DNA of 64,000 nt, taken from assembly GCA_029204045.2 (NCBI GenBank), contig CM055066.1, positions 744,001 to 808,000 on the forward strand, read 5' to 3'. The notes beneath the pieces were generated by a model. It saw only the letters and a list, made by a program, of their open reading frames with translations, did no database searches and had not been told where the DNA came from. A program made the position numbers and the translations under genes. The DNA is from Tillandsia leiboldiana (Eukaryota; Streptophyta; Magnoliopsida; Poales; Bromeliaceae). Below, piece by piece: positions 35,701-46,063 of the stretch. Within the stretch, counting starts at the first letter, position 1, and the number at the start of each line of letters is the position of its first letter.

Positions 35701-37322
35701 TACTAGAATTGACGACCTACAGAAAGGTTTCAGTAAGTAGAAGACATGAAATCAGATTATAAAGGAGAAGAACAGACCTATTTTCTTCCAGCATCTTCCT
35801 TTGTAAGCTTCAACTGCTTTCCTCAAGGTCTCATCCTGTGACATGTAGTAACCAGGGAAAGTTTGCTAAGTAGCGATTATGAGAAACAAGACATTTATGA
35901 TAAAATAGTTGTTATTTGAGCAATAAAATAGCTTCAATTCTGAACAAAATACTATAGTTAGACAGGACTTGAGTAAAAGGTCCAATCTATACTCATAAAA
36001 AAAAATTATATAAAAGAATCATGCTAAAAGAATGGAAATAGCTTGCTTACCTCTTGCGGGGTCCAGCCACCCTTAGCTCGCCTTATGGGGCCAGTAGTCC
36101 TCCTAGATATGAATAGGAATAGAACATTACTCACCGTAAAAGAGAATAAGAAATGGATATATTATCCAAAGTCCAAAATTTTGCACAAATAGCAAAATGT
36201 CCAGGCATGAACCATAACCAATGCGATACAAACTCAGATGATCAGAATCAACTGAAAATAAACAGGAATACTAACAACTAGTATGTTCGAAGCTCTAATG
36301 AGACATAGCAGCTATGCAATTAGCAGATCATCAAAATGAGGAAACACAAATACTACTTTATAGCAGTTAGGTAGGAACTTTGACATATGTCCAAGTGATT
36401 ATCTTTTCTAACAGCTCTGTAGCAAAGACAAAAGTCATAACCAATGAACAATGTAAGTATTTCTACTCGAAAAAGGTAAAGAAAAAACTTTCTATAACTT
36501 CCTTGCAGCTTTCAAGCTTAGCAACTTTGCACAATACATTAAAAGATAAGTGCGACTACAATACCAGCTCGAACTAAGTTTGTAGAATCTCATTATGAGT
36601 GAGGCACCCTTAAATGCTTTTCAACTAGAAATTAGGTTACTTCTTTGAGTTCGGTAATTTTAAAATTCCATGGTTGATGTAGCTCTATGTTCCTTTTGAG
36701 CTTGAAGACTAAAGTTCAACTCCCATTACCTTCAAATTGAAGAATTGAGAAGAGCAGCAAATGAAATGATATATCTTTTCAAAGGACTAAGTAAAACATG
36801 AGAGCTGAACAAAAAATTTCCCAAGAATTAAGTTACAGAGTCCTACACCACTTAGGTTAAAACCAACAACAACAACGAATCAGTACATGCTGCTCTTCCA
36901 AACTATGAACACCCTAAATCTGCAGTTACACTAATTCACCCTTCAACCGGACGAGAAAAAGGAAAGGAAGAACAAACCCTAGCAATCATAGTTTTATAAC
37001 AGAATTCACCACTAGAGTAGCACTATCATGTTTAAAAGTTGAAACTTTACTCAACAAACGAACGTATTCCAATCAACAACGCAAATTTAGCTGGAAATGA
37101 ATAGGATGCAGGGCTAGAGCAAGAGATAAACACGATCCAAATCAAAATTCAGCAAATTGAGCATTACTTATGGGACGGCGAAGCCGTAGGGGGGCTCGAA
37201 ACAGCAGGGGACATGCTCGAAAACCCACAGCTCCCATCGGATAGCGACGGGCTCGACCCGGCCGTCAATTGCTTGTTCTCCACGCAGCTCTGCTCAATCT
37301 TCACAGCCGCCATGGCCTCCAT
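32792..37322 (-). CDS. MYB3R: Three-repeat MYB transcription factor (MYB3R)
   Basis: Seven exons on the minus strand (37322-37168, 36102-36051, 35835-35778, 35396-35302, 35217-35114, 34770-34642, 33902-32792) give 567 residues. After a Ser/Pro-rich N-terminus, three MYB repeats follow: R1 from GPIRRAKGGWTPQEDETL (Trp65), R2 from KGPWTPEEDDIIIELVKKYG, and R3 from KDAWTVDEEIALINAHRVHG, ending TDNSIKNHWNSSLKKKL. The C-terminal half keeps conserved MYB3R blocks such as YPNTPSIIRRRKR and TPPYRLRSKRTSIIKSVEKQ. MYB3Rs bind the AACGG core of mitosis-specific activator elements and activate or repress G2/M genes. The stop at 32794-32792 is followed within 25 bases by a donor-like AAAG|GTATGC, so a 3' UTR intron or a longer splice form is possible. 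Activator versus repressor type is not settled. Confidence 0.95.
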
Positions 37323-37383
37323 CTATCATCTCCCCAACTCCCCAGCCTCAAAAATCAACAGATAACCCCACAAAACCCTACCT

Positions 37384-37713
37384 TTACGCCATAACCGAGA
37401 TCCCAACGTCCGAATCCCAATTCAAAGGCCAAACAAGCTCCCCAATCCAAACCAAGCGATCTATAAACAAAACCGAAACAACGCTCACGATTCCTCGGGT
37501 TTCAGATCGATAAAACCGGAGGATTCGAAGCCACAGGTGATCCAAACCGCGGCGGTGGCGGTGGCGGCGGCGCGATCCACGGAGTTCGGTAGGGATTCGA
37601 AAGCTCAGTAGCGATCGCCCGAGAGGGGAAACCCCCTCAGAGGGATCCAGGAGCTCCGCGCGGGGAGGTTGCGCGAGGACGAAGCTAAAGAGATTCGAAA
37701 CCCTCGAATCCAC
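37384..37713 (-). other. Upstream open reading frame in the MYB3R leader
   Basis: A 109-codon frame (starts MDSRVSNLFSFVLAQPP, ends 61 bases before the MYB3R start codon) lies where the 5' UTR should be. If the transcript starts near the CT repeat at 37737-37757 it would be the first frame ribosomes meet. It shows no known domain, so its role, if any, would be translational control. Confidence 0.35.
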
Positions 37714-38026
37714 GAAACCTCTCCTCGCCGCCCCTTCTCTCTCTCTCTCTCTCTCTCTAACGACTCGAACAAGCCTTTCAAAAAACCTCGCCCGTTGAAG
37801 GAAAGAGGAGAGAGAAGGGAAAATTAAAAAAATTATTTTATTCAGCAGAATTTACACAAACAGTCCCTGTATTATCCTTCCTTCACAACTTGGTCTCTAT
37901 TTAACAAAGGAAAATGCTTTTACTATTGTATTTCCTTCGGGATAGGGACCGGAGCGTAATACATAAAAGTTTAAAAATATATTTTTTTTACTGTAAGTAA
38001 AGGATAGGGATCCGTGACGGAGAATT

Positions 38027-38217
38027 AACGGACCCGTTAAATTAACTACGAGGTAAGAGGGAAAGGCGGGTAACGGCTACTAACGGCGTCCGGTACCGTT
38101 GCGTGGCGAGTTTGAGTGTTTGAAACCTCAAACGGCACTCTCCCCGTCTTTTATGGTGGGGAAAGTTAGGGGGCCGTTGGGAGCCGTTCGATCCTTCGCG
38201 GGCTCATGTGAGCCGTT
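38027..38217. promoter_or_regulatory. Cluster of nine AACGG (MSA core) sites upstream of MYB3R
   Basis: AACGG or its complement CCGTT starts at 38027, 38034, 38072, 38082, 38096, 38131, 38174, 38184 and 38213. Two sites read TCCAACGGCTC and CCCAACGGCCC on the minus strand and match 10 of 11 positions of the mitosis-specific activator consensus. The cluster is about 700-900 bases upstream of the MYB3R start codon, on the promoter side. Confidence 0.6.
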
Positions 38218-38225
38218 GGATCGGA

Positions 38226-39233
38226 ACCGCGGATGCGAGGGCTTCGTATTAAATTACCAAGTGAGCGTTTTTTTTTTTATTAAATTAAATTATTATTATT
38301 ATTATTAAGAGGTTATATGAGAATTGAGAGGGACTGCTGAACTGAAATGGCTTCAATGCGATATTTAAGGATTAAGAAGTTGGGATTTTAATTTAAAAAA
38401 TATATATATTTTTTTATTTTAATTTTTATAATTCATATTATTCATAATTTTTTTTTTTGAAAAAACTTAAATTGGTTGCATTTAAAAATACAGATAGGTT
38501 AACAAATACAATTTGGAATTATGGTTGGACCTAACATCATTAACAAAACTCTTGCATTATACATTTATATGATCTTAAATTTGAAACTCGTGTGATTGAT
38601 TCACGATTTATCTCAGATCAATTTTATACGATTTAGTTATAGAGATGTATATACGATATACATACAGTAAAATTAGATGTGTTGTAAGATAAAAATATTT
38701 AACAATTTTATGATGTAGGTTGAATTTAGAAGTCGACTAAGGTCTAACTCATAATTAGGCCTGCACCCCCCCCCCCCCCCCCCCCCCCCGTTTTAGTTTC
38801 AACAGGACCGTGCCAACTCGTTCCAGAACTTCAATGGTCTTGTGCGCACGTGTGTGTACACGCATGAGCGAAAAGAAAACAAAAAATCAACACCATGACT
38901 CTGACTAGTCTACATTTCAAAAATCAGATTTGAATTCTCACAAAAAAGAATTTTTTATATATGGAATTGAAATATACCTTATAAACTTGTGAGCATAATT
39001 TAAAAACATACCACCTGATCACTATTGAAAGCGACAAAAAAAAAAAAAAAAAAAAATCATAAAAACAAAAAAATTGTTTACATTGAACATAGTTCTCAGT
39101 GGAAATATTTATTTAGGATTCAATCAATTTTATGCTGTTTTGAACGTTTAAACGAAGACAGTGATTTGAAACCACCTCAGCAGCACGTGGACAGTAGTCT
39201 AGTAGAGTAACAGAAATTCACAAACTAGCACGC

Positions 39234-39285
<52 letters not shown>

Positions 39286-39490
39286 AAAATTACGACTACT
39301 ATATTTTTATAATTTTAGACAAAGAAATATATAGTTAAAATTATAATAGTTTTTTTAAAATTTATATTATTTCATCAACAATCCACTAAATTCTATAAAA
39401 TTACTATCATTTTAACTATATATTTCTTCATCTAAAGATAAAAAATTTATAAGTACGAAAATGTTTATACTGGTAAGAATATAGTAATTC

Positions 39491-39564
<74 letters not shown>

Positions 39565-40445
39565 CTATATTGGAATACTATTAATAGTACTAAATTATTG
39601 ATGCTATTAAGTTTTTAATCGTTGAATTAAAAGATATATGGTTGAGATGATAGTGGGCCCAGCGTTTAATAGGTAGCTGAAAAAATAATAAAATCTAACG
39701 AGTGAAAATAATCAAAGAAATAAATCTAAAGATAGAAAATTTGATAGCAACTATTAAGTTTTTAACTTTTGGATGAAAACATATGCTATTAGAATAATAA
39801 TGGACAATTAAAATTTAGTAAGTGATTAAAAAAAAATATAATCTAAAAAAGTAAAAAAAAAAAAAAAAAAACTAACAGCGAAAAATTTGGTTGTATCAAA
39901 TATTTAGTGTTATCGATATCATAATAACCGAACTCTATGAAACTAGATCCTTGAATAAAAAAATGTTCGATTAATATAATAATGATCTCTTAAAATTTAT
40001 TAGCAGATGATAAAATAATATAATTTAAAAAATAAAATTAATCAAAGAGATAAATTTAACGGTAGAAAATTTACCAACACTAATTATTTAATATTTTTAC
40101 TAGCATAATAATAGCATAACTCTCTCTTTATTAGATTAGGAGGTAAAAGCAGAGTAATTAACGAATAACAAAGCAACCAATTAGCTAACAAAAGTTACAA
40201 CACATCACACCACAGCAACTGGCCATTTAGACCTACACCTTTTAACCCCAATTAGCGAGAGAGTCTAATCCGCACTATTTTCACCTTTTTAAAACTTAAT
40301 TTAAATTTAATAGTCAAAGAACTCGAGTTACAAAAGCTGTGCGGAAAAGCGCTCCACAGCAAAAGGGTGAGGGGGCAAAGAAAAAGGCAAAGTCAGGTAA
40401 GCCTCGAATCCCCGGTGGTCATCGCCTTTGATGTAATTTAATTCC
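38226..40445. other. AT-rich intergenic region with microsatellites
   Basis: Contains a 24-base C run (38766-38789), TA microsatellites at about 39238-39280 and 39497-39562, and A runs. Degenerate repeats of the type AATATAATAATG...AAATTTA..AG recur between 39590 and 40090. No coding sequence is seen. Confidence 0.6.
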
Positions 40446-41305
40446 TCACGAGGTGTACTTGCAATTCCCATAGCCTGCAACATTAACAGCCAAATTCAGA
40501 AAATGCACTCAAACAATTAATAATAATAATGAGTAATTTTTTATATACCTTTGAAATTTTTTCTGTTTTTATATTTATTCCTTTTAGAAGGCTAATATTA
40601 AAACTACCCTTCTTACGTTCTAACTTTTTTTCAAAATACCCCTGAAGTTAAACTCTGTTAGTGTACCGTTTGAAGCTGCCGTTATCTGTGTGAAATTACC
40701 ATTTTGCCCTTTTAAATATACCCTTCTATCATAATCAATTTTTCTTATGTACCCTTAAAATATTTTGATAGATAGGGGCAAAATAAATATATCTGATAGT
40801 TTTCAACTCTGATTATTATTTAACTATAGTTTAACCCTAATTAACTTAACAAAAGAAAACGGTAGAGATATTTTTAATAACAGTGGAACGTATGAGAGGT
40901 ATATTGGAAAGAAAAAAATAAGACGCGTAAATCAAATATTTTTTCAGATTTCAGAGATACACAGACAATTATCCCTAATAATAATATAGTGATAAGAAAG
41001 AGGGTGGTGGAAAGGGAATGGGAGGTTACTGGGGTCGGTGGTGGTGAGGACGCCGGTGCCGGAGAAGTAGCAGTCGAAGTCATTGCGACCGTTGGCCTGG
41101 AAGAAGGAGTTCATGGCGAAGGCTGCATGGGCCAGCAGGGTGTTGGGGAGGAAGCAGGCCCCGCCGTTCTGGATGGGGCTGCAGTCCACGCTGCCGCCGC
41201 TGCTGCACGCGTAGTTTATGTTGCTCTGCAGCGCGTCGCCGCTCGCGTTCGACTGCGGCACGCACCACTTCTCGCTCCCCGACGGACCCGGGTTCGGCTC
41301 CGCCG

Positions 41306-41348
<43 letters not shown>

Positions 41349-42826
41349 TCAGAATAGCTATTACGGTTAAATCCAAAATATGCACGTTAAATAAAAATCA
41401 AAAGTGAAATGAAAAATTAGGAACAAATAACACTAATTAATAAAAAATTCTGAGCCCACGTGGTTACGTGGGGGATATAGGGAGGAGGATATCTATCTTA
41501 TGGAAGTGGAACACGCGTTCGGAGCTTGGCGTAAATGACGAGGACGCGCTATGACGCACCCGAGAATGTCCCCCCATTTGACTAAAAGGCTCATGTTATT
41601 AATTTAGTAGGCCATAGCACCAATTTTTTTTTTTTTTTCTTTTTTAAACGAAAAAAAGGAATAATGCTTTTTCATAGAAATTAAAAGCTAGTGTTGCGCA
41701 AGAATTATCAAATTATTAATTAACGAACTATCGTTGGAGGAGAAAGAGGAGGGCTGACCGGGTCGCGAAGAAGGCCGGCGTCGTAGACGGCGGTAAGGTC
41801 GGGGCGGAAGAGGCCGAAGTTGCGCTCGGGGGTGGGGCCGGGCTTTTGGTTCTCGTTGAAGAGCGAGAAAACGTAGGTCTCGAACGTCCGATTCGGCATC
41901 AACGGCGTGCCTTTCCCCGAGTTCACCAGCCGGATCAGGTTCCCGTTGTACGCAGCAGCGTCGGCCACGCTCACCCCGACCTGCCCAGCGTCGCCCGCCG
42001 AGGGCCACCCCGTCTCCCCCACGGCGATCGCCACGTCGCCGTAGCCGAGCCGATTCATGGCCGAGTACACCGCGTCCAGTTGCGCCTCGAACATGTTCGT
42101 GTAGGTTATCCCCGTCGACGGGTCCTGCACCCCCGCGTTGGGCTTGAACAGCGCGTAGTCTAGGGTTTTCGGGGTGTAGCCGAAGTAGGGATAGGGGTTC
42201 ACCACGAAGGGGCTCTTCGACTTGCGGTGGAAGTCCAGCATCGGGGCGAAGATCACGCGGTCGTAGCCGCGGCGGAACCGCCCCGTGGAGGGGGGCTCCG
42301 AGGCGGAGAGGATCCCGAGGGAGTGCGGGGTCGAGACGCGGATCTCCGGGAACCCCGCCGCGCCGAGCGCAGCTGAGAGGGCGCGCATGGCCGGGACGAG
42401 GCGGGCGATGAGGGTCCGGTCCGCGGTCGCGAGGATCTCGTTGCCCACAGCGACGAGCGAGATGTTGGTGGCCGGGTGGAAGGGGGCGACGTTCGCGGCG
42501 ACCCACGCGGCCGCCCCGGAGGGGGCGGCGAGCGCCGGGATGTCGCCGTTGGGGGCGGTGATCACCACGGAGATCCCCGTCCCCGCGAAGGCGCGGATGA
42601 AGTCCGGGTTGGAGTCGAAGAGCTTCACGCGGTCCACGAAGGTGTGGTCGCGGAGGAACGCCGCCACCTGCGGCGGCGGAGGGAGGTTGTCGCCGAGGGC
42701 GCCGTAGTTGACCCCGATCGACAGCGCCGCCGTAGGAGCCGCAAAGAGCTCGAACACGGCGGCGAATCGGAGGATCGCTACGGCTAGGGTTAGGGTTAAG
42801 GCTTGCAGCGGAGAAGGCGACGCCAT
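40446..42826 (-). CDS. Glucan endo-1,3-beta-glucosidase, GH17 with X8 (CBM43) domain
   Basis: Three exons on the minus strand (42826-41759, 41306-41030, 40474-40446) give 457 residues. A secretory signal peptide (about 1-35) leads into the GH17 barrel starting IGVNYG. Both catalytic glutamates are visible: Glu130 in VAVGNE (acid/base) and Glu271 in AVGETGWPS (nucleophile). Exon 2 encodes the X8/CBM43 module (WCVPQSNAS...NYACSSGG...NGGACFLP...CYFSGTG), and a ten-codon last exon finishes it (YGNCKYTS). No hydrophobic GPI-signal tail follows the X8 module, so the enzyme is probably secreted rather than GPI-anchored. It hydrolyses callose in walls or plasmodesmata, or fungal beta-glucan. Intron 2 contains a MITE and intron 1 ends in a TA repeat. 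Exon 1 is strongly GC-rich. Confidence 0.95.
40531..40975. mobile_element. MITE inside intron 2 of the glucanase gene
   Basis: A 445-bp segment with long imperfect inverted ends. The left end reads GAGTAATTTTTTATATACC TTTGAAATTTTTTCTG (19 plus 16 bases); the reverse-complemented right end reads GGGATAATTGTCTGTGTATC then TCTGAAATCTGAAAAA. Both flanks are runs of TAATAATAAT, which fits an 8-9 bp duplication (hAT or Mutator type), although the simple repeat makes its length ambiguous. Confidence 0.55.
41308..41340. repeat. (TA)n microsatellite abutting a splice acceptor
   Basis: About 16 TA units end directly at the minus-strand acceptor ATATAG|GCGGCG of the glucanase second exon. Confidence 0.9.
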
Positions 42827-44133
42827 TGGAGAGCGATCGAGTGTGTGGAGTCAAGCAAAAGAAGAGATACAGCGGGGCTCAATCAAAAGCATTTATTCCT
42901 ATTCCACTTCCGCGTTTTGATAAATACACCCCCTTTTTCACTTTTTTTTTTTTTTTTTTTCTCATCCGGCGAAAGGAATATAAAAAGGGGCCCTTTACCG
43001 AAATAGGGTGGGTAAGTATATCGAAATTATAATTAATTAATTAATTAATTAATTAACGTTTGAGATTGTAGCACGTTGACGGGTTTGACCCCTCAGCAGT
43101 GCCACGTGGTGACGTGGACAATGTCGGTTCACATCTCGTTATTTCCGTGCAAGCTAAAGTGGTGGTGGTGGCGTGATTGTGGGGTACGTGGGGGGCGCAC
43201 GTGGCTCGCGCGAATCGCAGCCGTTCGTCGTGTTCGACCCTACCATTTATCCAATTCCATGATTGGGCTCGCCAAAGGCGACGAGACCCGAATGGATTGA
43301 AGCTCACCTGTTCGACGAAATATCTAAAAGAGCGGTCAATTTACTTAGTTACCTCTTCAGGTATTTTTCCATTCATTGTTTGATAATTTTGTTGATATCT
43401 CATAGCAATCGAATAATTATAGTAAAGTAATATGTTTAAACAAGTTACCAGTAGTGATGAGATCCCTAAGGTCAAAACTATCTTTAATTAAAGAACGAAC
43501 GAAAGAACAGGATAAGAAATAAAGGAAGAAAAATAAAAGTGCAGTTTTAAAAGCTATATATGCTTTTTCCTAGAGCTTTGATTCTTATCTGTTACTTCAA
43601 GTTCGACAAATGAAAAGGAAAACCAAGAGGTGCAAGGCTGAGTATTCTTTCGCTTTTATTTGAGCATATTTGGTGCTGCTGCAACGAACAGAATCAATCG
43701 CCCGAATTAGGATTTTGCTCTCGTCATAAACTTGAAAGAAACTGCGTAGTAAAACATTCTGAATTAAAAGTTCGTCCATGTCGAGTCTCAATGGCCTTAG
43801 CTTCTATCGTAGCCTTATTTTCATGCTTTTTGTAATCTCTTCGTGAAAATGCGAATATCGAATTCACTAACCTGAGCATGTACAATAAGCACCCTAATCA
43901 ACTTTGTTGTACAATTTACTCTTCAGGGACTTCCATTATAGAAGGGAGAATCAGAATTTATGTGGATTTGCGCGAGTATGTTATATCTTAAGAAAGAATA
44001 CATATCTTCTTTAACTATCTACAGCAATCTTTAGAGGAAGAAGAATACATATCTTCTTTAACTATCTACAGCAATCTTTGGCATTGTGGTCCTGTTGTAA
44101 GTAGTATAAAGATCAAACTGTTAGTCGGTAAGC
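42827..44133. other. Intergenic: glucanase promoter and unassigned DNA
   Basis: Holds a T run near 42940-42960, a TTAA repeat (about 43029-43058), a GC-rich block with ACGTGG/CACGTGG motifs (about 43080-43210) and a 39-bp direct repeat at 43994-44032 and 44041-44079. No gene is supported. Confidence 0.5.
43994..44079. repeat. 39-bp direct repeat with an 8-bp spacer
   Basis: AAGAATACATATCTTC...CAGCAATCTTT occurs at 43994-44032 and again, identical, at 44041-44079, so the period is 47 bases. It looks like a recent slippage or repair duplication. Confidence 0.95.
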
Positions 44134-44137
44134 TTAC

Positions 44138-44614
44138 TGTCAGGGACCTAAGCGAACTTGCTTAAAAAGCCCACGCGGCGCTCGCCTTCCTTCGCGAAGT
44201 GAGCAAGTCTACACCGTCTCTTGTGAACTTGGACCTACTCGTCCAAAGTTGATGTGCAAGAGAGAGAGTTTGAAGAAGAATAATTGTATTTATAAAATTA
44301 GAAAGCTACAACTGTTTCTTACTTATTTAAGGGGGTGGAGGTCACAACCTTATATAGACCACTCGCCGCCCACCTAATCTAATGAAAAGATGCCAAATGA
44401 CGTACAAACATAGGCTAAAAGTGGAGACTACGAGCTCCCAAGAGTCTTCCATTTATTACCCTAGAAACTTGAACAGTCTCGAGACTCTTCGGCTTCCGCG
44501 TCTGATGTCTCGAGATACGAGAAGAAGTTTCTAGATTACGTAGTAAAATCTCACGAGGTTCTTCCCCTTTGGAGTTTGGTAGTTTTGCAAAGAAAAAATC
44601 CGCACAAAAAGGCA
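44138..44614 (-). mobile_element. Candidate solo LTR (minus orientation)
   Basis: On the minus strand the 477-bp segment begins TGCCTTTTTGTG and ends TAGGTCCCTGACA (TG...CA). It has a TATA box (CTATATAAGG, plus-strand 44349-44358) placed as in an LTR promoter. TTAC flanks both sides (44134-44137 and 44615-44618); a fifth duplicated base does not match. No retrotransposon coding sequence adjoins, so a solo LTR is the simplest reading. Confidence 0.5.
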
Positions 44615-44618
44615 TTAC

Positions 44619-45364
44619 GCTTTAGAAGTTTGTGAATTTTGGCAGTGTATTCTCACCTCACATCATCTTTCTCTCACTGCAGAAGAGCTTCTGCTCAAAT
44701 GAAGATTCAGACACAAACCTCAACTTATGCAGCCTCTGTTTCTGGCATATAAAGAAAGAACAGAAGTAAGTTGAGAAAACTGAGCTGCAGTGGGGCAACT
44801 ATGTATAGTTGTGTGTATTTCAGATTCAAGCCACCATTAATTTATCAGCAACAGGAAAGCATGTTGCAAATTTGTTATCAATATTAAATTGTTTAACAGA
44901 GCCATTGCCAGGTGTAACCTGCAGATTATTCAGTACCTGAGCATAGAATACTCAAATAGGTACACCATTTCTAACCTGTACCTAATTGCATTAAGTATTA
45001 CCTGTTCCTAATAACTGCAGTATGTATTCTTATTACTTACTTTTTTTTTATGTGCAGGGAAGTGAATTAAGTTTTATGTACTAATTCTGGTCAGAAGGTA
45101 GGTTTTATGTACTAATTTAAGTTCTATGTATGGAAATTAATAAATTAAAACATTTCAAGTGAAAAACATGAGCTATCCACTCATTTGTATCCTAATAAAA
45201 AAATTTTAAACCAAAAAAAATAAAAAAAGTTGGGCAAAACAAGCAACCTCCCTTACCCACTTAAACACTCCCTGGTACCCCCACCCTCCACCAACTATTC
45301 TAATTTTTTTTGTAAAAAAAAAAAACAAAACAAAACAAAAACTGCACCTTAACCCACCATTTTC
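44619..45364. other. Upstream region of the 45.4 kb gene
   Basis: AT-rich DNA with no gene seen. An A-rich block (AAAACAAAACAAAAC) directly precedes the start codon, as is common in plant leaders. Confidence 0.5.
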
Positions 45365-46063
45365 ATGGCCGAGGAGGAGGAGAAGAAGAAGAAGAAGAAG
45401 AAGAAGAAGAACCATCATCAGCATCCCCCTTCCCCTCCAACGCAAAACCCTAACCCTAACCCTAATGCACAGTTCCAGTTCAAGGCGAGCACGGAGGTGA
45501 AGGGGCTGCGGTTCGGGGGACAGTTCGTGGTGCGATCGTTCACGGTGCGGAGGGCGTCGCCGCTGGAGCTGCTGCGGCTCCTGGACATCCCGGCATCGTT
45601 CCTGGCGCGGTGCCCGACCCTGCCGTTCCCGTCGACGACGACGTACCTCCCGACGAACTTCACCATCCTCGCCCACCACGCGTGGCGCACGCTCACCCTC
45701 GGCCTCGGCACCAACAAGTCCAAGGCCCTGCTCTTCGTCTTCGAGTCGGAGGCCATGAAGGCCGCGGTGGACCAGCTCTGGCCCCCGCTCGTCCCCCTCG
45801 GCGACGTCAACAAGAAGCTCATCCGAGGCCTCACCGGCGCCGAGATGGCGCGCTTCAAGTTCCGCAAGGGCTGCCTCACCCTCTACGTCTACGCCGTGCG
45901 CCGCTCCGGCGCCGTGGGCTTCGCCTGCTCCGACGATCTCCGCCGCGTCCTCGAGGCCGTCGTGGCCCTCAAGGACTTCTTGGACCACACCGCCATGCTC
46001 GCCCTCCCCGCCCAGCGCTCCATCGCCTTCGCCCCTCCCACCGCCGTCGCCATGGCCCACTGA
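45365..46063 (+). CDS. Conserved plant protein of unknown function, single exon
   Basis: A 232-residue uninterrupted frame. The first 40 residues are low complexity: acidic, then a nine-lysine run made of AAG/AAA codons, His/Pro and an NPNPNPN stretch encoded by telomere-like CCCTAA repeats. From residue 40 the sequence is globular and looks strongly constrained: VKGLRFGGQFVVRSFTVRRA, SPLELLRLLDIPASFL, LPFPSTTTYLPTNFTILAHH, LGDVNKKLIRGLTGAEMARF and VALKDFLDHTAMLALPAQRS. It gives the impression of a plant-wide single-copy family, but I recognise no named domain and no catalytic motif. There is no signal peptide or membrane segment. The body is very GC-rich (codon third positions nearly all G/C), unlike the flanks. 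The opposite strand is also open over much of this stretch, which is a by-product of the GC bias. Function is unknown. Confidence 0.85.
   Translation: MAEEEEKKKKKKKKKNHHQHPPSPPTQNPNPNPNAQFQFKASTEVKGLRFGGQFVVRSFTVRRASPLELLRLLDIPASFLARCPTLPFPSTTTYLPTNFTILAHHAWRTLTLGLGTNKSKALLFVFESEAMKAAVDQLWPPLVPLGDVNKKLIRGLTGAEMARFKFRKGCLTLYVYAVRRSGAVGFACSDDLRRVLEAVVALKDFLDHTAMLALPAQRSIAFAPPTAVAMAH

Noticed and set aside
41688..42854. 388-codon frame overlapping the glucanase first exon in another minus-strand frame
   Set aside because: The composition is Arg/Pro/Gly-rich, as expected from GC-rich codon shadows. The GH17 frame has signal peptide, catalytic motifs and correct splice phases.
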